In this document: piece after piece, positions 54,444-63,188 of the stretch
Numbering within the stretch: the stretch's first letter is position 1
Layout: every line of letters starts with the position of its first letter
From: Bacteroidales bacterium
GTDB taxonomy: Bacteria > Bacteroidota > Bacteroidia > Bacteroidales > F082
Direction: 5' to 3'
Assembly (NCBI GenBank): GCA_017561025.1
Contig: JAFZDU010000001.1
Span: forward strand, 1-64,000
Length of the DNA: 64,000 nucleotides
Position numbers and translations under genes: made by a program
The notes under the pieces: generated by a model
The model's database searches: none
What the model saw: the letters and a program-made list of their open reading frames with translations, nothing else
Told to the model about the DNA's origin: nothing

Positions 54444-57419
54444 ATGAACGATATTTTACAAGAAATGCGAGCCGTACTTAACGGCGATCAAGATGCTCTT
54501 ATGCATTATGGTATTCCTCGTCGTTCAGGAAGATATCCTTGGGGTTCTGGTGAAGATCCATATCAGCATGGAAGTAGAGATTTTTTAGGTCGTATCGAAG
54601 AGCTCAAAAAACAGGGTTGGGAAGAAACTCCTGAAAATATAAAAAAAGAGTTCGGTTTAACAACAACACAGTATCGAATAGAAAAATCAATTGCTAAAGA
54701 TGAACGAAGAGCACTTGATGTAGCGAGAGCCAAATCTTTAAAAGAAGATGGACTTGGCGCTACTGAAATCGGTAGACAAATGGGTATTAATGAATCTACT
54801 GTTCGTTCTCTACTAAATGAGAAATCTGAAAGTAGAATGAGACAGGCTCAGGAAACTGCAAATTTCTTAAAATCCAGACTTGATGAATCAGGATATGGGA
54901 TGATTGAAGTTGGTTCTGGCGTTGAACGAGAATTGAACATTTCGAAAGAAAAACTCAATCAGGCTATATATTTACTCGAAAGAGAGGGATATGTTACATA
55001 TACAGGTGGTATTCCACAGCCTACAAATCCAGGACAACAGACTATTCAGAAAGTTCTTTGTGTTCCTGGAACCGAACATAAAGCAATCTATGAATATGAC
55101 AAAATTGAATCTGTTAAAAAATATATTTCTCGTGACAATGGTGAAACATTTGAAAAGAAATTTACATATCCTGAAAGCATGGATTCAAGCCGTCTGAAAA
55201 TAAGATATCTCGAAGAAGGCGGGATTGAGAAAGATGGTATTGTTGAAATTCGAAGAGGCGTTGAGGATTTATCTTTAGGAGAATCTCACTATGCTCAGGT
55301 TCGTATTTTAGTAGATGGTACACATTATATCAAAGGTATGGCTTTATATTCTGATGACATGCCTGATGGTGTAGATGTTGTGTTTAATACCAACAAATCC
55401 AAAGGAACTCCAATGACCAAGGTTCTTAAAGAAATAAAAGATGATCCTGACAATCCATTTGGTTCACTTATTAAAGATGCTGATCAAGGAGGTCAGTATT
55501 GGTATACCGATAAAGATGGAAATAAGAAATTAGGTCTTATTAACAAGAGAGCTGATGAAGGTGATTGGGATGATTGGGCAGATGCCTTACCATCTCAGTT
55601 CTTAGCAAAACAAAATAAGAATCTTGCTAAACAACAGTTAGGAATTGCCAAAGCAGACAAAGTAGCAGAATATGATGAACTCTGTTCGTTAACAAATCCT
55701 ACTGTCAAAAAACATTTATTGGATAAATTTGCTGACGGTTGTGATTCAGCTGCAGAACATCTTAAAGCAGCAGCTTTGCCTGGTCAAAAATATCATGTAA
55801 TTATTCCGGTTAACTCGTTAAAGGATAACGAAGTATATGCTCCAAAATATGAAGATGGAACTGAGTTAGCTCTTATTCGATATCCTCATGGTGGAACTTT
55901 TGAGATTCCTATATTAAGAGTTAATAATAAACATGCAGCAGCGAATAAACTTTTAGGTAAAGATATTGTTGATGCTGTAGGTATTAATAGTAAAGTTGCA
56001 GAAAGACTTTCTGGTGCCGATTTTGATGGCGATACAGTAATGTGTATTCCAACAAATAATGGGAAAGTTAGAATTACTTCAACACCACCACTCAAAGGTC
56101 TTGAAGGATTTGATCCTAAAACAGAATATGGTCCAGACTCATATGCTGGAAGAACTGTTCAATTAATGTCCAAGAAAGGTACTCAGACTCAAATGGGTAT
56201 TATTTCTAATCTTATTACAGATATGACATTAGCCGGAGCAGATGAAAATGAATTAGCAAGAGCTGTTCGTCACAGTATGGTTGTTATTGATGCTCACAAA
56301 CATAAGTTGGATTATAAGCAGAGCGAAAAAGATAACAATATTGCTGCATTACATAAGGAATACCAAGGTCATTTTGATAAAGATGGAAAATGGCATAATA
56401 AAGGTGCCTCTACTATTTTATCAAAAGCTAAAGGAGAAGTATCTGTTGATAAAAGACAGGGAAATCCTAAAGTAAATAAAAAAGGTGAAGACTGGTATGA
56501 TCCTAATAAACCTGAAGGTTCATTGATATATCAGACAGCCGAACCTAAAAACTTATATAAGGTTGATAGTAAAACAAGTAAGACTACTGGTTTAGTTACT
56601 GTTAAAACTTTGGATGGTAAGAAAATAACTTATGATCCTAAAAATAAAGAAGACAGTGAAAAATATCGACCTATTAAAAAAGTTGATAGTGAAACTGGTG
56701 AAATAACATTCACAAATAAAGCAGGTAATATTAAATATGCTTCTGTTAAAAGAACTCAGCCAAGCACAAATATGGCAGAGACTGATGATGCATATTCTTT
56801 AGTATCAGATGCAAGACATCCTATGGAATTATTATATGCAGATTATGCAAATAGTATGAAAGCCCTGGCAAATCAGGCCCGTATGGAATCACTGGCTACT
56901 GGTAAAATCAAATATGATGCACAAGCTGCTAAAACATATTCTAAAGAAGTAACTGATCTTAAAGATAAGCTTAATACTGCTTTATTAAATTCAACTAAAG
57001 AAAGAGAAGCTCTTCGTAGAGCAAATGCTGAAGTTGCAGCTAAAACAAAAGATAATCCTAACTTAGATAAAGGTGATATTAAGAAACTCAATCAACAGGC
57101 GGTTTCCAAATACAGACAGGAAGTTGGAGCTTTATCTAGAAAAGAACGTAACATTGAGATTACTGATAGAGAGTGGGAAGCTATTCAGGCTGGCGCAGTA
57201 AGTGAAAACACACTTAAAAGTATACTTAACAATACAGATACAGATCAACTTAGACAAAGAGCAACACCTCGAACTATGACTACATTAAACCCTGCTAAGA
57301 TTAGTAAGATTAATAACATGAATGCATCAGGTAATTACAGCTTAAGTCAGATTGCTATAGCTTGTGGTGTCTCTGTATCTACCGTATCAAACCATTTGAA
57401 AGGAGCAAACAATGAATAG
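54444..57419 (+). CDS. Two-barrel RNA polymerase-like protein with HYG leader, candidate virion polymerase
   Basis: 991 aa from ATG 54444 (GAGGAGGG upstream). Residues ~20-34 (MHYGIPRRSGRYPWG) are a variant of the HYG leader of the head proteins. A helix-turn-helix lies at ~100-125 (GLGATEIGRQMGINESTVRSLL). Residues 526-530 are DFDGD within SGADFDGDTV, the metal-binding signature of the beta-prime barrel of multi-subunit and single-chain YonO-like RNA polymerases. Upstream is the GGTFEIPILR barrel segment, downstream AVRHSMVVIDAHKHKLDY. A coiled coil (~830-920) and a C-terminal helix-turn-helix (YSLSQIAIACGVSVSTVSNHL) end it. Whether it makes RNA is not proven; the catalytic triad is complete. 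Confidence 0.8.
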   Translation: MNDILQEMRAVLNGDQDALMHYGIPRRSGRYPWGSGEDPYQHGSRDFLGRIEELKKQGWEETPENIKKEFGLTTTQYRIEKSIAKDERRALDVARAKSLKEDGLGATEIGRQMGINESTVRSLLNEKSESRMRQAQETANFLKSRLDESGYGMIEVGSGVERELNISKEKLNQAIYLLEREGYVTYTGGIPQPTNPGQQTIQKVLCVPGTEHKAIYEYDKIESVKKYISRDNGETFEKKFTYPESMDSSRLKIRYLEEGGIEKDGIVEIRRGVEDLSLGESHYAQVRILVDGTHYIKGMALYSDDMPDGVDVVFNTNKSKGTPMTKVLKEIKDDPDNPFGSLIKDADQGGQYWYTDKDGNKKLGLINKRADEGDWDDWADALPSQFLAKQNKNLAKQQLGIAKADKVAEYDELCSLTNPTVKKHLLDKFADGCDSAAEHLKAAALPGQKYHVIIPVNSLKDNEVYAPKYEDGTELALIRYPHGGTFEIPILRVNNKHAAANKLLGKDIVDAVGINSKVAERLSGADFDGDTVMCIPTNNGKVRITSTPPLKGLEGFDPKTEYGPDSYAGRTVQLMSKKGTQTQMGIISNLITDMTLAGADENELARAVRHSMVVIDAHKHKLDYKQSEKDNNIAALHKEYQGHFDKDGKWHNKGASTILSKAKGEVSVDKRQGNPKVNKKGEDWYDPNKPEGSLIYQTAEPKNLYKVDSKTSKTTGLVTVKTLDGKKITYDPKNKEDSEKYRPIKKVDSETGEITFTNKAGNIKYASVKRTQPSTNMAETDDAYSLVSDARHPMELLYADYANSMKALANQARMESLATGKIKYDAQAAKTYSKEVTDLKDKLNTALLNSTKEREALRRANAEVAAKTKDNPNLDKGDIKKLNQQAVSKYRQEVGALSRKERNIEITDREWEAIQAGAVSENTLKSILNNTDTDQLRQRATPRTMTTLNPAKISKINNMNASGNYSLSQIAIACGVSVSTVSNHLKGANNE

Positions 57420-57687
57420 TAATGAAGCTATGTCAATAAAGAATAATAATGAAGTTATGTTGACAACAATTGACAATCCTTACGATCCATTTGAGCAGTT
57501 TGACTCCTGGTTACTGTTTGATAAGGATCAAGGTTACAATACTTGCGAATACTTAGCAAGACTTGTTCACCTCACTGATGATATGACTCAGCAAGAGGAA
57601 GAAGAAGAGTATGAAAGAGCAATGGATGAGATTGTATTTCTTAATCCATCAAATATTTACAAAAAATTAATAAGACAAAGTACATAA
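57412..57687 (+). CDS. Conserved small phage protein at the end of the unit
   Basis: 91 aa, overlapping the polymerase gene by 8 bases. It contains TTIDNPYDPFEQFDSWLLFDKDQGYNTCEYLARL, a widespread phage motif, then an acidic helix. Typically lies next to packaging genes. Function unknown. It is the last gene before the cos-like region. Confidence 0.65.
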   Translation: MNSNEAMSIKNNNEVMLTTIDNPYDPFEQFDSWLLFDKDQGYNTCEYLARLVHLTDDMTQQEEEEEYERAMDEIVFLNPSNIYKKLIRQST

Positions 57688-57691
57688 ACAC

Positions 57692-57795
57692 GGTAGGGGG
57701 TCACCAAAATTACACCCCCTACCTAAATCGCGGCCCTCCTAAATTTTTCCCCGGGGGGTTTTTCTAATAGTGTTTATGAGATTGGAGGTAAGCAT
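57692..57795. other. GC-rich packaging (cos-like) region
   Basis: A perfect 10-bp inverted repeat, GGTAGGGGGT (57692-57701) with ACCCCCTACC (57714-57723), is followed by GCGGCCCTCC and the palindrome CCCCGGGG with flanking A/T runs. The segment is non-coding, the most GC-rich part of the window, and lies between the last gene and the terminase genes. Together with the HNH plus terminase set it fits a cos region. The repeated part starts exactly at 57738, in the middle of it. Confidence 0.5.
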
Positions 57796-58635
57796 ATGTT
57801 AAAGAAGGGGTACGGACCACCAAGTGCCAAGTTGCCTGGTTCTGTTGGTGATATTTATCAAGATTTAATGTCAGGACTAATTTATCAGTGCATTAGTGTA
57901 GATATACCTGCGGTAAAGCAGCAGTTTATTAAAGTGTCATATATTAATTCCAATACCACATATATTTGGAGTGAGATTGCAGCAGAAGAAGACGATGGTG
58001 GATGTATGAATTTACTCGATTATGCTTCTTCTGTGAATACTTTATTTTATAAAACATGCTTTGATCAAGAAATTATTAATGTTTCTTTTGGAAATGTAAC
58101 AGGTAAATACATTGACAGTACTAATACGTTTATTTCTATGTTTGAAGAAGCGTATGGAATGAAAAAAGTAAAAATTCAAAGTAGCGCAGAATTTGTACAT
58201 AATATAAAAGCATCAAAGATGTTTTCCATACAAACAAATGCAAAGTATGACACTTTAGAAGTAATAGATTTAACCGGAGTTGAACAAATTGTAATTTCAG
58301 AAGCTTCTCAAATGTTTAATGGAAGATCAAAACTAAATAGCATCTTAGGTACTCTGAATTTTGCACAATGTACTTCTTCTAGTAAATTATATGCCACATT
58401 CAACGGCTGTCGTAGTTTAGTAGAAATAAGATTTGAACCTGGTTATATCATGGCTTCAATAAGCTTCGCAAGTTCACAAGAATTAAGTGCTGAATCTATT
58501 CAGTCTATTGTTGATGGTCTTTGTGATTTAACCGGTGGTACTTCACAAACTCTAACTTTACATTCAAAAGTAGTAACAAAATTGACTGCAGAGCAGCTCG
58601 CACAGATTGAAACAAAGAATTGGGCAGTAGGATAA
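57796..58635 (+). CDS. LRR-like fibre protein, second reading
   Basis: Identical to the gene at 59. See that entry for motifs. Confidence 0.5.
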   Translation: MLKKGYGPPSAKLPGSVGDIYQDLMSGLIYQCISVDIPAVKQQFIKVSYINSNTTYIWSEIAAEEDDGGCMNLLDYASSVNTLFYKTCFDQEIINVSFGNVTGKYIDSTNTFISMFEEAYGMKKVKIQSSAEFVHNIKASKMFSIQTNAKYDTLEVIDLTGVEQIVISEASQMFNGRSKLNSILGTLNFAQCTSSSKLYATFNGCRSLVEIRFEPGYIMASISFASSQELSAESIQSIVDGLCDLTGGTSQTLTLHSKVVTKLTAEQLAQIETKNWAVG

Positions 58636-58645
58636 GGAGAAAAAT

Positions 58646-58897
58646 ATGACAGTATATGACATTCCAAATATTGAACATTGTACAGTAGAACAGATTGGTA
58701 GAATGTACCGTATTACTTCGCATGATGGTTGGTATATTCATTTAAATAATGGTGTAGAGGATACAGTAAACGTGTGGAAAACCGCAGTTGCTTTACCTAG
58801 TAGTTACGATTTCTCAATCGTAGAAATCCGAGCAGAAGCAGACCTTCCGCCAGAAGCAGAAATCTGTGGAATTGTAACTAATACTGAGACAATGTAA
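58646..58897 (+). CDS. Small partner of the LRR protein, second reading
   Basis: Identical to the gene at 909. Confidence 0.6.
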   Translation: MTVYDIPNIEHCTVEQIGRMYRITSHDGWYIHLNNGVEDTVNVWKTAVALPSSYDFSIVEIRAEADLPPEAEICGIVTNTETM

Positions 58898-58905
58898 ACC
58901 AACTC

Positions 58906-58938
58906 AAAAGGACCTCTCCAGCCAGGGGTCCTTTTCTC
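58906..58938 (+). terminator. Terminator, second reading
   Basis: Identical to the hairpin at 1169. Confidence 0.8.
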
Positions 58939-58941
58939 TTT

Positions 58942-59113
58942 TTAACAATGTTTAGAAAGGCTCATAAGGTCTATATCAAATAAGGATGATAAAAATAAGA
59001 AACCCCCCTTTCTTATTTAAAATATTTTTGATAAAAATCGTCTGCTTCATTATGTTATCTCCTTTCGAATGAATGATATATGACTTTGTGAGCCATTTTA
59101 AGCATTGTTAAAA
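58942..59113 (+). ncRNA. Structured leader RNA, second reading
   Basis: Identical to 1205-1376, including the anti-ribosome-site segment. Confidence 0.55.
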
Positions 59114-59147
59114 GTGTATAAAAACTAAAAGAAAGGAGGCAGTAAGT

Positions 59148-59513
59148 ATGGCTAAAGCCAAGGTATCTAAGGAACAACCAGCGATGCCGCCTGGATTAAC
59201 TCCAGATTCTCGAGAAAAGCAGTTAATTGCATTAGCTGTTGATGAGGCAGAGAAACGAATACGTGATGGTACTGCCTCTTCTCAATTATTAACACATTAT
59301 TTAAGATTGGGCAGCTCTGAGCAGAGACTCAGAAATGAAAAACTTGAGGAAGAGAACAAGTTACTTCGAGCAAAGACTAAAGCACTTGAAGATGCAGCTG
59401 ATATGAAAGAACTCTATGGCAAAGCTATCAAGGCTATGGCTTTATATAGTGGCAATGCAAGTTCTATGGAAGAGGATGATGATGACTATGATGAAGACTA
59501 CGACGAGTATTAG
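59148..59513 (+). CDS. Putative small terminase, second reading
   Basis: Identical to the gene at 1411. Confidence 0.55.
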   Translation: MAKAKVSKEQPAMPPGLTPDSREKQLIALAVDEAEKRIRDGTASSQLLTHYLRLGSSEQRLRNEKLEEENKLLRAKTKALEDAADMKELYGKAIKAMALYSGNASSMEEDDDDYDEDYDEY

Positions 59514-59922
59514 AACATATTCAGAATTAATCGGACTTCCAACATTTGAAGAGCGTTTTCGATATTTAAAGTTAAGTGGTAGAGTTGGAGAAGAGACTTT
59601 CGGTAGAGATAGATACATTAATCAATTACTCTATCAAAGAAATCGTGACTGGAAGCATATTAGAAATGAAGTTATTATTCGTGATAACGGATGTGACTTA
59701 GGTTGTGAAGGACATGAAATCCATGGATTAATTATAGTACATCACATGAATCCGATAACGATTGAAGATGTATTAAATTTAGATCCTAAAGTCTTTGATC
59801 CAGAATTTCTCATTTCCACAATGCATAGAACTCACAATGCAATTCACTACGGAAATGCAGACTTACTTATTACTGCCCCAATCGAAAGAAGAAAAAATGA
59901 TACTTGTCCATGGAGACATTGA
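59482..59922 (+). CDS. HNH endonuclease, second reading
   Basis: Identical to the gene at 1745. Confidence 0.75.
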   Translation: MTMMKTTTSIRTYSELIGLPTFEERFRYLKLSGRVGEETFGRDRYINQLLYQRNRDWKHIRNEVIIRDNGCDLGCEGHEIHGLIIVHHMNPITIEDVLNLDPKVFDPEFLISTMHRTHNAIHYGNADLLITAPIERRKNDTCPWRH

Positions 59923-59936
59923 AAGAAGGAGTTGTT

Positions 59937-60290
59937 ATGGAAAGTATATTAACATCAATTAAAAAACTGCTCGGCATAACCGAAGACTGTACTAGTTTCG
60001 ATGTGGATATTATCATACACATAAATTCAGTTTTCACAATTCTCAAACGACTTGGAGTTGGACCGGTTAATGGTTTTAGAATTGAAGATAAAACAGCTGT
60101 ATGGACTGATTTTATTCCGGAAGACTATACAGACTTTGAATCTGTTAAAACATATGTGTATCAGAAGGTTAGACTCATTTTTGACCCACCACAAAGTTCA
60201 GCTCATATGGAAGCTATTAAGGAATCTATAATAGAATTTGAGTTTAGTCTTCAAACCGCAGCTGAACTTATGGGAGAGGAGGTAACCTAA
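59937..60290 (+). CDS. Gp6-like connector, second reading
   Basis: Identical to the gene at 2200. Confidence 0.6.
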   Translation: MESILTSIKKLLGITEDCTSFDVDIIIHINSVFTILKRLGVGPVNGFRIEDKTAVWTDFIPEDYTDFESVKTYVYQKVRLIFDPPQSSAHMEAIKESIIEFEFSLQTAAELMGEEVT

Positions 60291-60839
60291 ATGGCATTAG
60301 TAACAATCAATGGTGAACTTTATCACTACGGTGTACTCGGTATGAAGTGGGGTAGACGTAAAGCTAGAGGACACGCTGGTCCTGGTCGTTATGTTACAGC
60401 TAAAAGACAATTAGCAGGTGATAGAAGAGATTTGAATGCTCTTAACAAAGGCGGTCATCTGAGTTACGGTCTGACCAAGAAAAGACAGGCACAATTTGAT
60501 AAGCGAGATAAAGAAGCTATCGAAAAGAGAATTGCTAAAAATGAAGCATCGCGGGTAAAAAAAGAAGCCGTAGATACCAGAAGCGATGATGCTAAAACAG
60601 CAGCAAAAATTAAGACTAAAAAAGTCAGCGAAATGTCTAATCAGGAGTTAAGAACGATTAACGAGCGAACAAGACTTGAACAGGAATATTCACGATTAAA
60701 TCCTAACATGATTAAAAAGGGAACAAAGATTGTAGCAGCAACCGCCGCAACAATGGGTACAGTAATGAACCTTTATAATAACAGCGATAAGCTTGTTAAT
60801 CTTGGGAAGAAACTCGTGGATAAATATACAAAGAAGTAA
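60291..60839 (+). CDS. HYG-motif protein 1, second reading
   Basis: Identical to the gene at 2554. Confidence 0.6.
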   Translation: MALVTINGELYHYGVLGMKWGRRKARGHAGPGRYVTAKRQLAGDRRDLNALNKGGHLSYGLTKKRQAQFDKRDKEAIEKRIAKNEASRVKKEAVDTRSDDAKTAAKIKTKKVSEMSNQELRTINERTRLEQEYSRLNPNMIKKGTKIVAATAATMGTVMNLYNNSDKLVNLGKKLVDKYTKK

Positions 60840-60853
60840 GGAGGGTAACCTAA

Positions 60854-61393
60854 ATGGCATTAGTAACAATCAACGGAGAACTCTACCACTACGGCGTTAA
60901 AGGCATGAAGTGGGGTAGACGGAAAGCTAGAAAATTTGAAGCAAAATCTCAAAATTATCGTAGAAAGAGTAATATTGAAGCTGATCTTGGAAATACAAAA
61001 AAAGCTAATAAATATGCATCCAAGTCTTCAGCGTATGACTTAAAATCAAAAATGGCATCAGCAAAAGCTGAAGTTAAAGTAACTAAAAAAGAATTTCAGA
61101 AGGATGACAAAATCGCAAGAGCAGAGGCTAATCGAGTAGCAAATGCTGCTGGTAGTAGACGAGAAGAAAAATTTGCAGCAAGATATGAAACTGCTAAAAA
61201 TAATCGACAGGCATCCGCAGCCAAATACGAACAGGCTAAAACCGCATATAAAGCGCTTAAGGATGAGCGATTAGACAATCTCAAATCTAAAGGCGCAAAT
61301 GTTGTTAATAAAGGTAAAACTATTACCACTAACATTACAAATAAAACAACAGAATCAGTGTCAGAACTTAAGAAAAAGTATAACAAAAAGTAA
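60854..61393 (+). CDS. HYG-motif protein 2, second reading
   Basis: Identical to the gene at 3117. Confidence 0.6.
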   Translation: MALVTINGELYHYGVKGMKWGRRKARKFEAKSQNYRRKSNIEADLGNTKKANKYASKSSAYDLKSKMASAKAEVKVTKKEFQKDDKIARAEANRVANAAGSRREEKFAARYETAKNNRQASAAKYEQAKTAYKALKDERLDNLKSKGANVVNKGKTITTNITNKTTESVSELKKKYNKK

Positions 61394-61411
61394 GGACGGC
61401 GATAATTCAAA

Positions 61412-63175
61412 ATGGCATTATCAAACACAGCTACGCCCATCTATTACGAACAATTTCGAGAAGCTGTATTAAGTGGTGAAATTCCAATATGTAGAGAAGT
61501 CGAGATGGAAATGCACCGAATCGATCACCTTATTGATAATCCTGGAATTTATTATGATGACGAAGCTATCAATGGGTTTATTGCGTTCTGTGAAAACGAA
61601 CTAACATTAACCAACGGCGAAGATTTAAAGCTACTCGACACATTCAAACTTTGGGCGGAAGAGATATTTGGATGGTACTACTTTGTTGAAAGAAGTGTAT
61701 ATACCAGAAATCCTGATGGTCATGGTGGGCGATATGTTAAGAAGCGAATCAAGAAACGATTAACTAAGAAACAGTATTTAATCGTAGCTCGAGGCGCTGC
61801 TAAGTCTATGTATGCATCATGTATTCAGAATTATTTCTTGAATGTTGATACATCGACAACACATCAGATTACAACTGCTCCAACAATGAAGCAAGCCGAT
61901 GAAGTGTTATCACCAATTCGAACCGCCATTACGAGAGCTAGAGGTCCATTGTATCAGTTTCTTACCGAAGGATCTTTACAGAATACTACCGGCTCTAGAA
62001 TGAACCGAATGAAATTAGCATCTACCAAAAAAGGTATTGAGAATTTACTTACAGGTTCACTTCTTGAAATTAGACCAATGCGAATTGACAAACTTCAGGG
62101 TTTGCGAGTTAAAGTAGCCACAGTCGATGAATGGCTTTCTGGTGATATTAAAGAAGATCCAATCGCAGCAATCGAACAGGGGGCTGCTAAAGAACAGGGT
62201 TCTGCCGAAAACAATGATTACTTAATCTTAGCAATCAGTTCAGAAGGTACTGTTCGAAATGGTGCCGGTGACACAATCAAAATGGAGTTATCGGACATCC
62301 TTAAAGGAGATTACTATGCTCCACATGTTTCCATCTGGTGGTACAAGCTTGATTCAATTGATGAAGTAGCAGACCCTGAGATGTGGTTAAAAGCTCAGCC
62401 AAACTTAGGTTATACAGTAACTTATGAAACTTATCATGATGACGTTGAACGAATGGAAAACAATCCAGCCGTTAAGAATGACATCCTGGCTAAGCGATTT
62501 GGTATACCATGTGAAGGTTATACATACTACTTCACCTATGAAGAAACATTACCACACAAGCATCAAGAATTCTGGCAGATGCAATGTGCACTTGGTGCGG
62601 ACTTATCTCAAGGTGATGACTTCTGTGCATTTACATTCTTATTCCCTCTACAAAGAGGCGCATTTGGAGTTAAGACTCGAAATTACATAACAGAAAGAAC
62701 ACTTAAGAAACTTCCTGCAGCTATGCGAATGAAGTATGACCAATTTATAAACGAAGGTAGTTTAATGGTTTTAGATGGAACCGTATTAGACATGATGGAA
62801 GTCTACGAAGATCTCGAGAATTATATTCTTGATTCACAGTATGATGTTCAGTGTTTTGGTTATGACCCATACAATGCGAAGGACTTCGTAGAAAGATGGG
62901 AAAAGGAAAACGGTCCGTATGGAATTGTAAAAGTTATACAAGGATCAAAGACTGAGTCAGTTCCTCTTGGAGAGCTCAAGAAATTATCTGAAGATAGATT
63001 GTTAATCTTTGATGAAGAGCTTATGACGTTTGCTATGGGTAATTGTATCACCCTTGAAGATACAAACGGAAATCGAAAATTATACAAAAAGCGATATGAT
63101 CAAAAGATTGATGCTGTTGCAGCTATGATGGATGCTTATGTCGCTTACAAACTTAATAGAGAAGCTTTTGATTAA
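61412..63175 (+). CDS. terL: Terminase large subunit, second reading
   Basis: Identical to the gene at 3675, complete. Confidence 0.93.
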   Translation: MALSNTATPIYYEQFREAVLSGEIPICREVEMEMHRIDHLIDNPGIYYDDEAINGFIAFCENELTLTNGEDLKLLDTFKLWAEEIFGWYYFVERSVYTRNPDGHGGRYVKKRIKKRLTKKQYLIVARGAAKSMYASCIQNYFLNVDTSTTHQITTAPTMKQADEVLSPIRTAITRARGPLYQFLTEGSLQNTTGSRMNRMKLASTKKGIENLLTGSLLEIRPMRIDKLQGLRVKVATVDEWLSGDIKEDPIAAIEQGAAKEQGSAENNDYLILAISSEGTVRNGAGDTIKMELSDILKGDYYAPHVSIWWYKLDSIDEVADPEMWLKAQPNLGYTVTYETYHDDVERMENNPAVKNDILAKRFGIPCEGYTYYFTYEETLPHKHQEFWQMQCALGADLSQGDDFCAFTFLFPLQRGAFGVKTRNYITERTLKKLPAAMRMKYDQFINEGSLMVLDGTVLDMMEVYEDLENYILDSQYDVQCFGYDPYNAKDFVERWEKENGPYGIVKVIQGSKTESVPLGELKKLSEDRLLIFDEELMTFAMGNCITLEDTNGNRKLYKKRYDQKIDAVAAMMDAYVAYKLNREAFD

Positions 63176-63188
63176 GGAGGTGAGAGGT

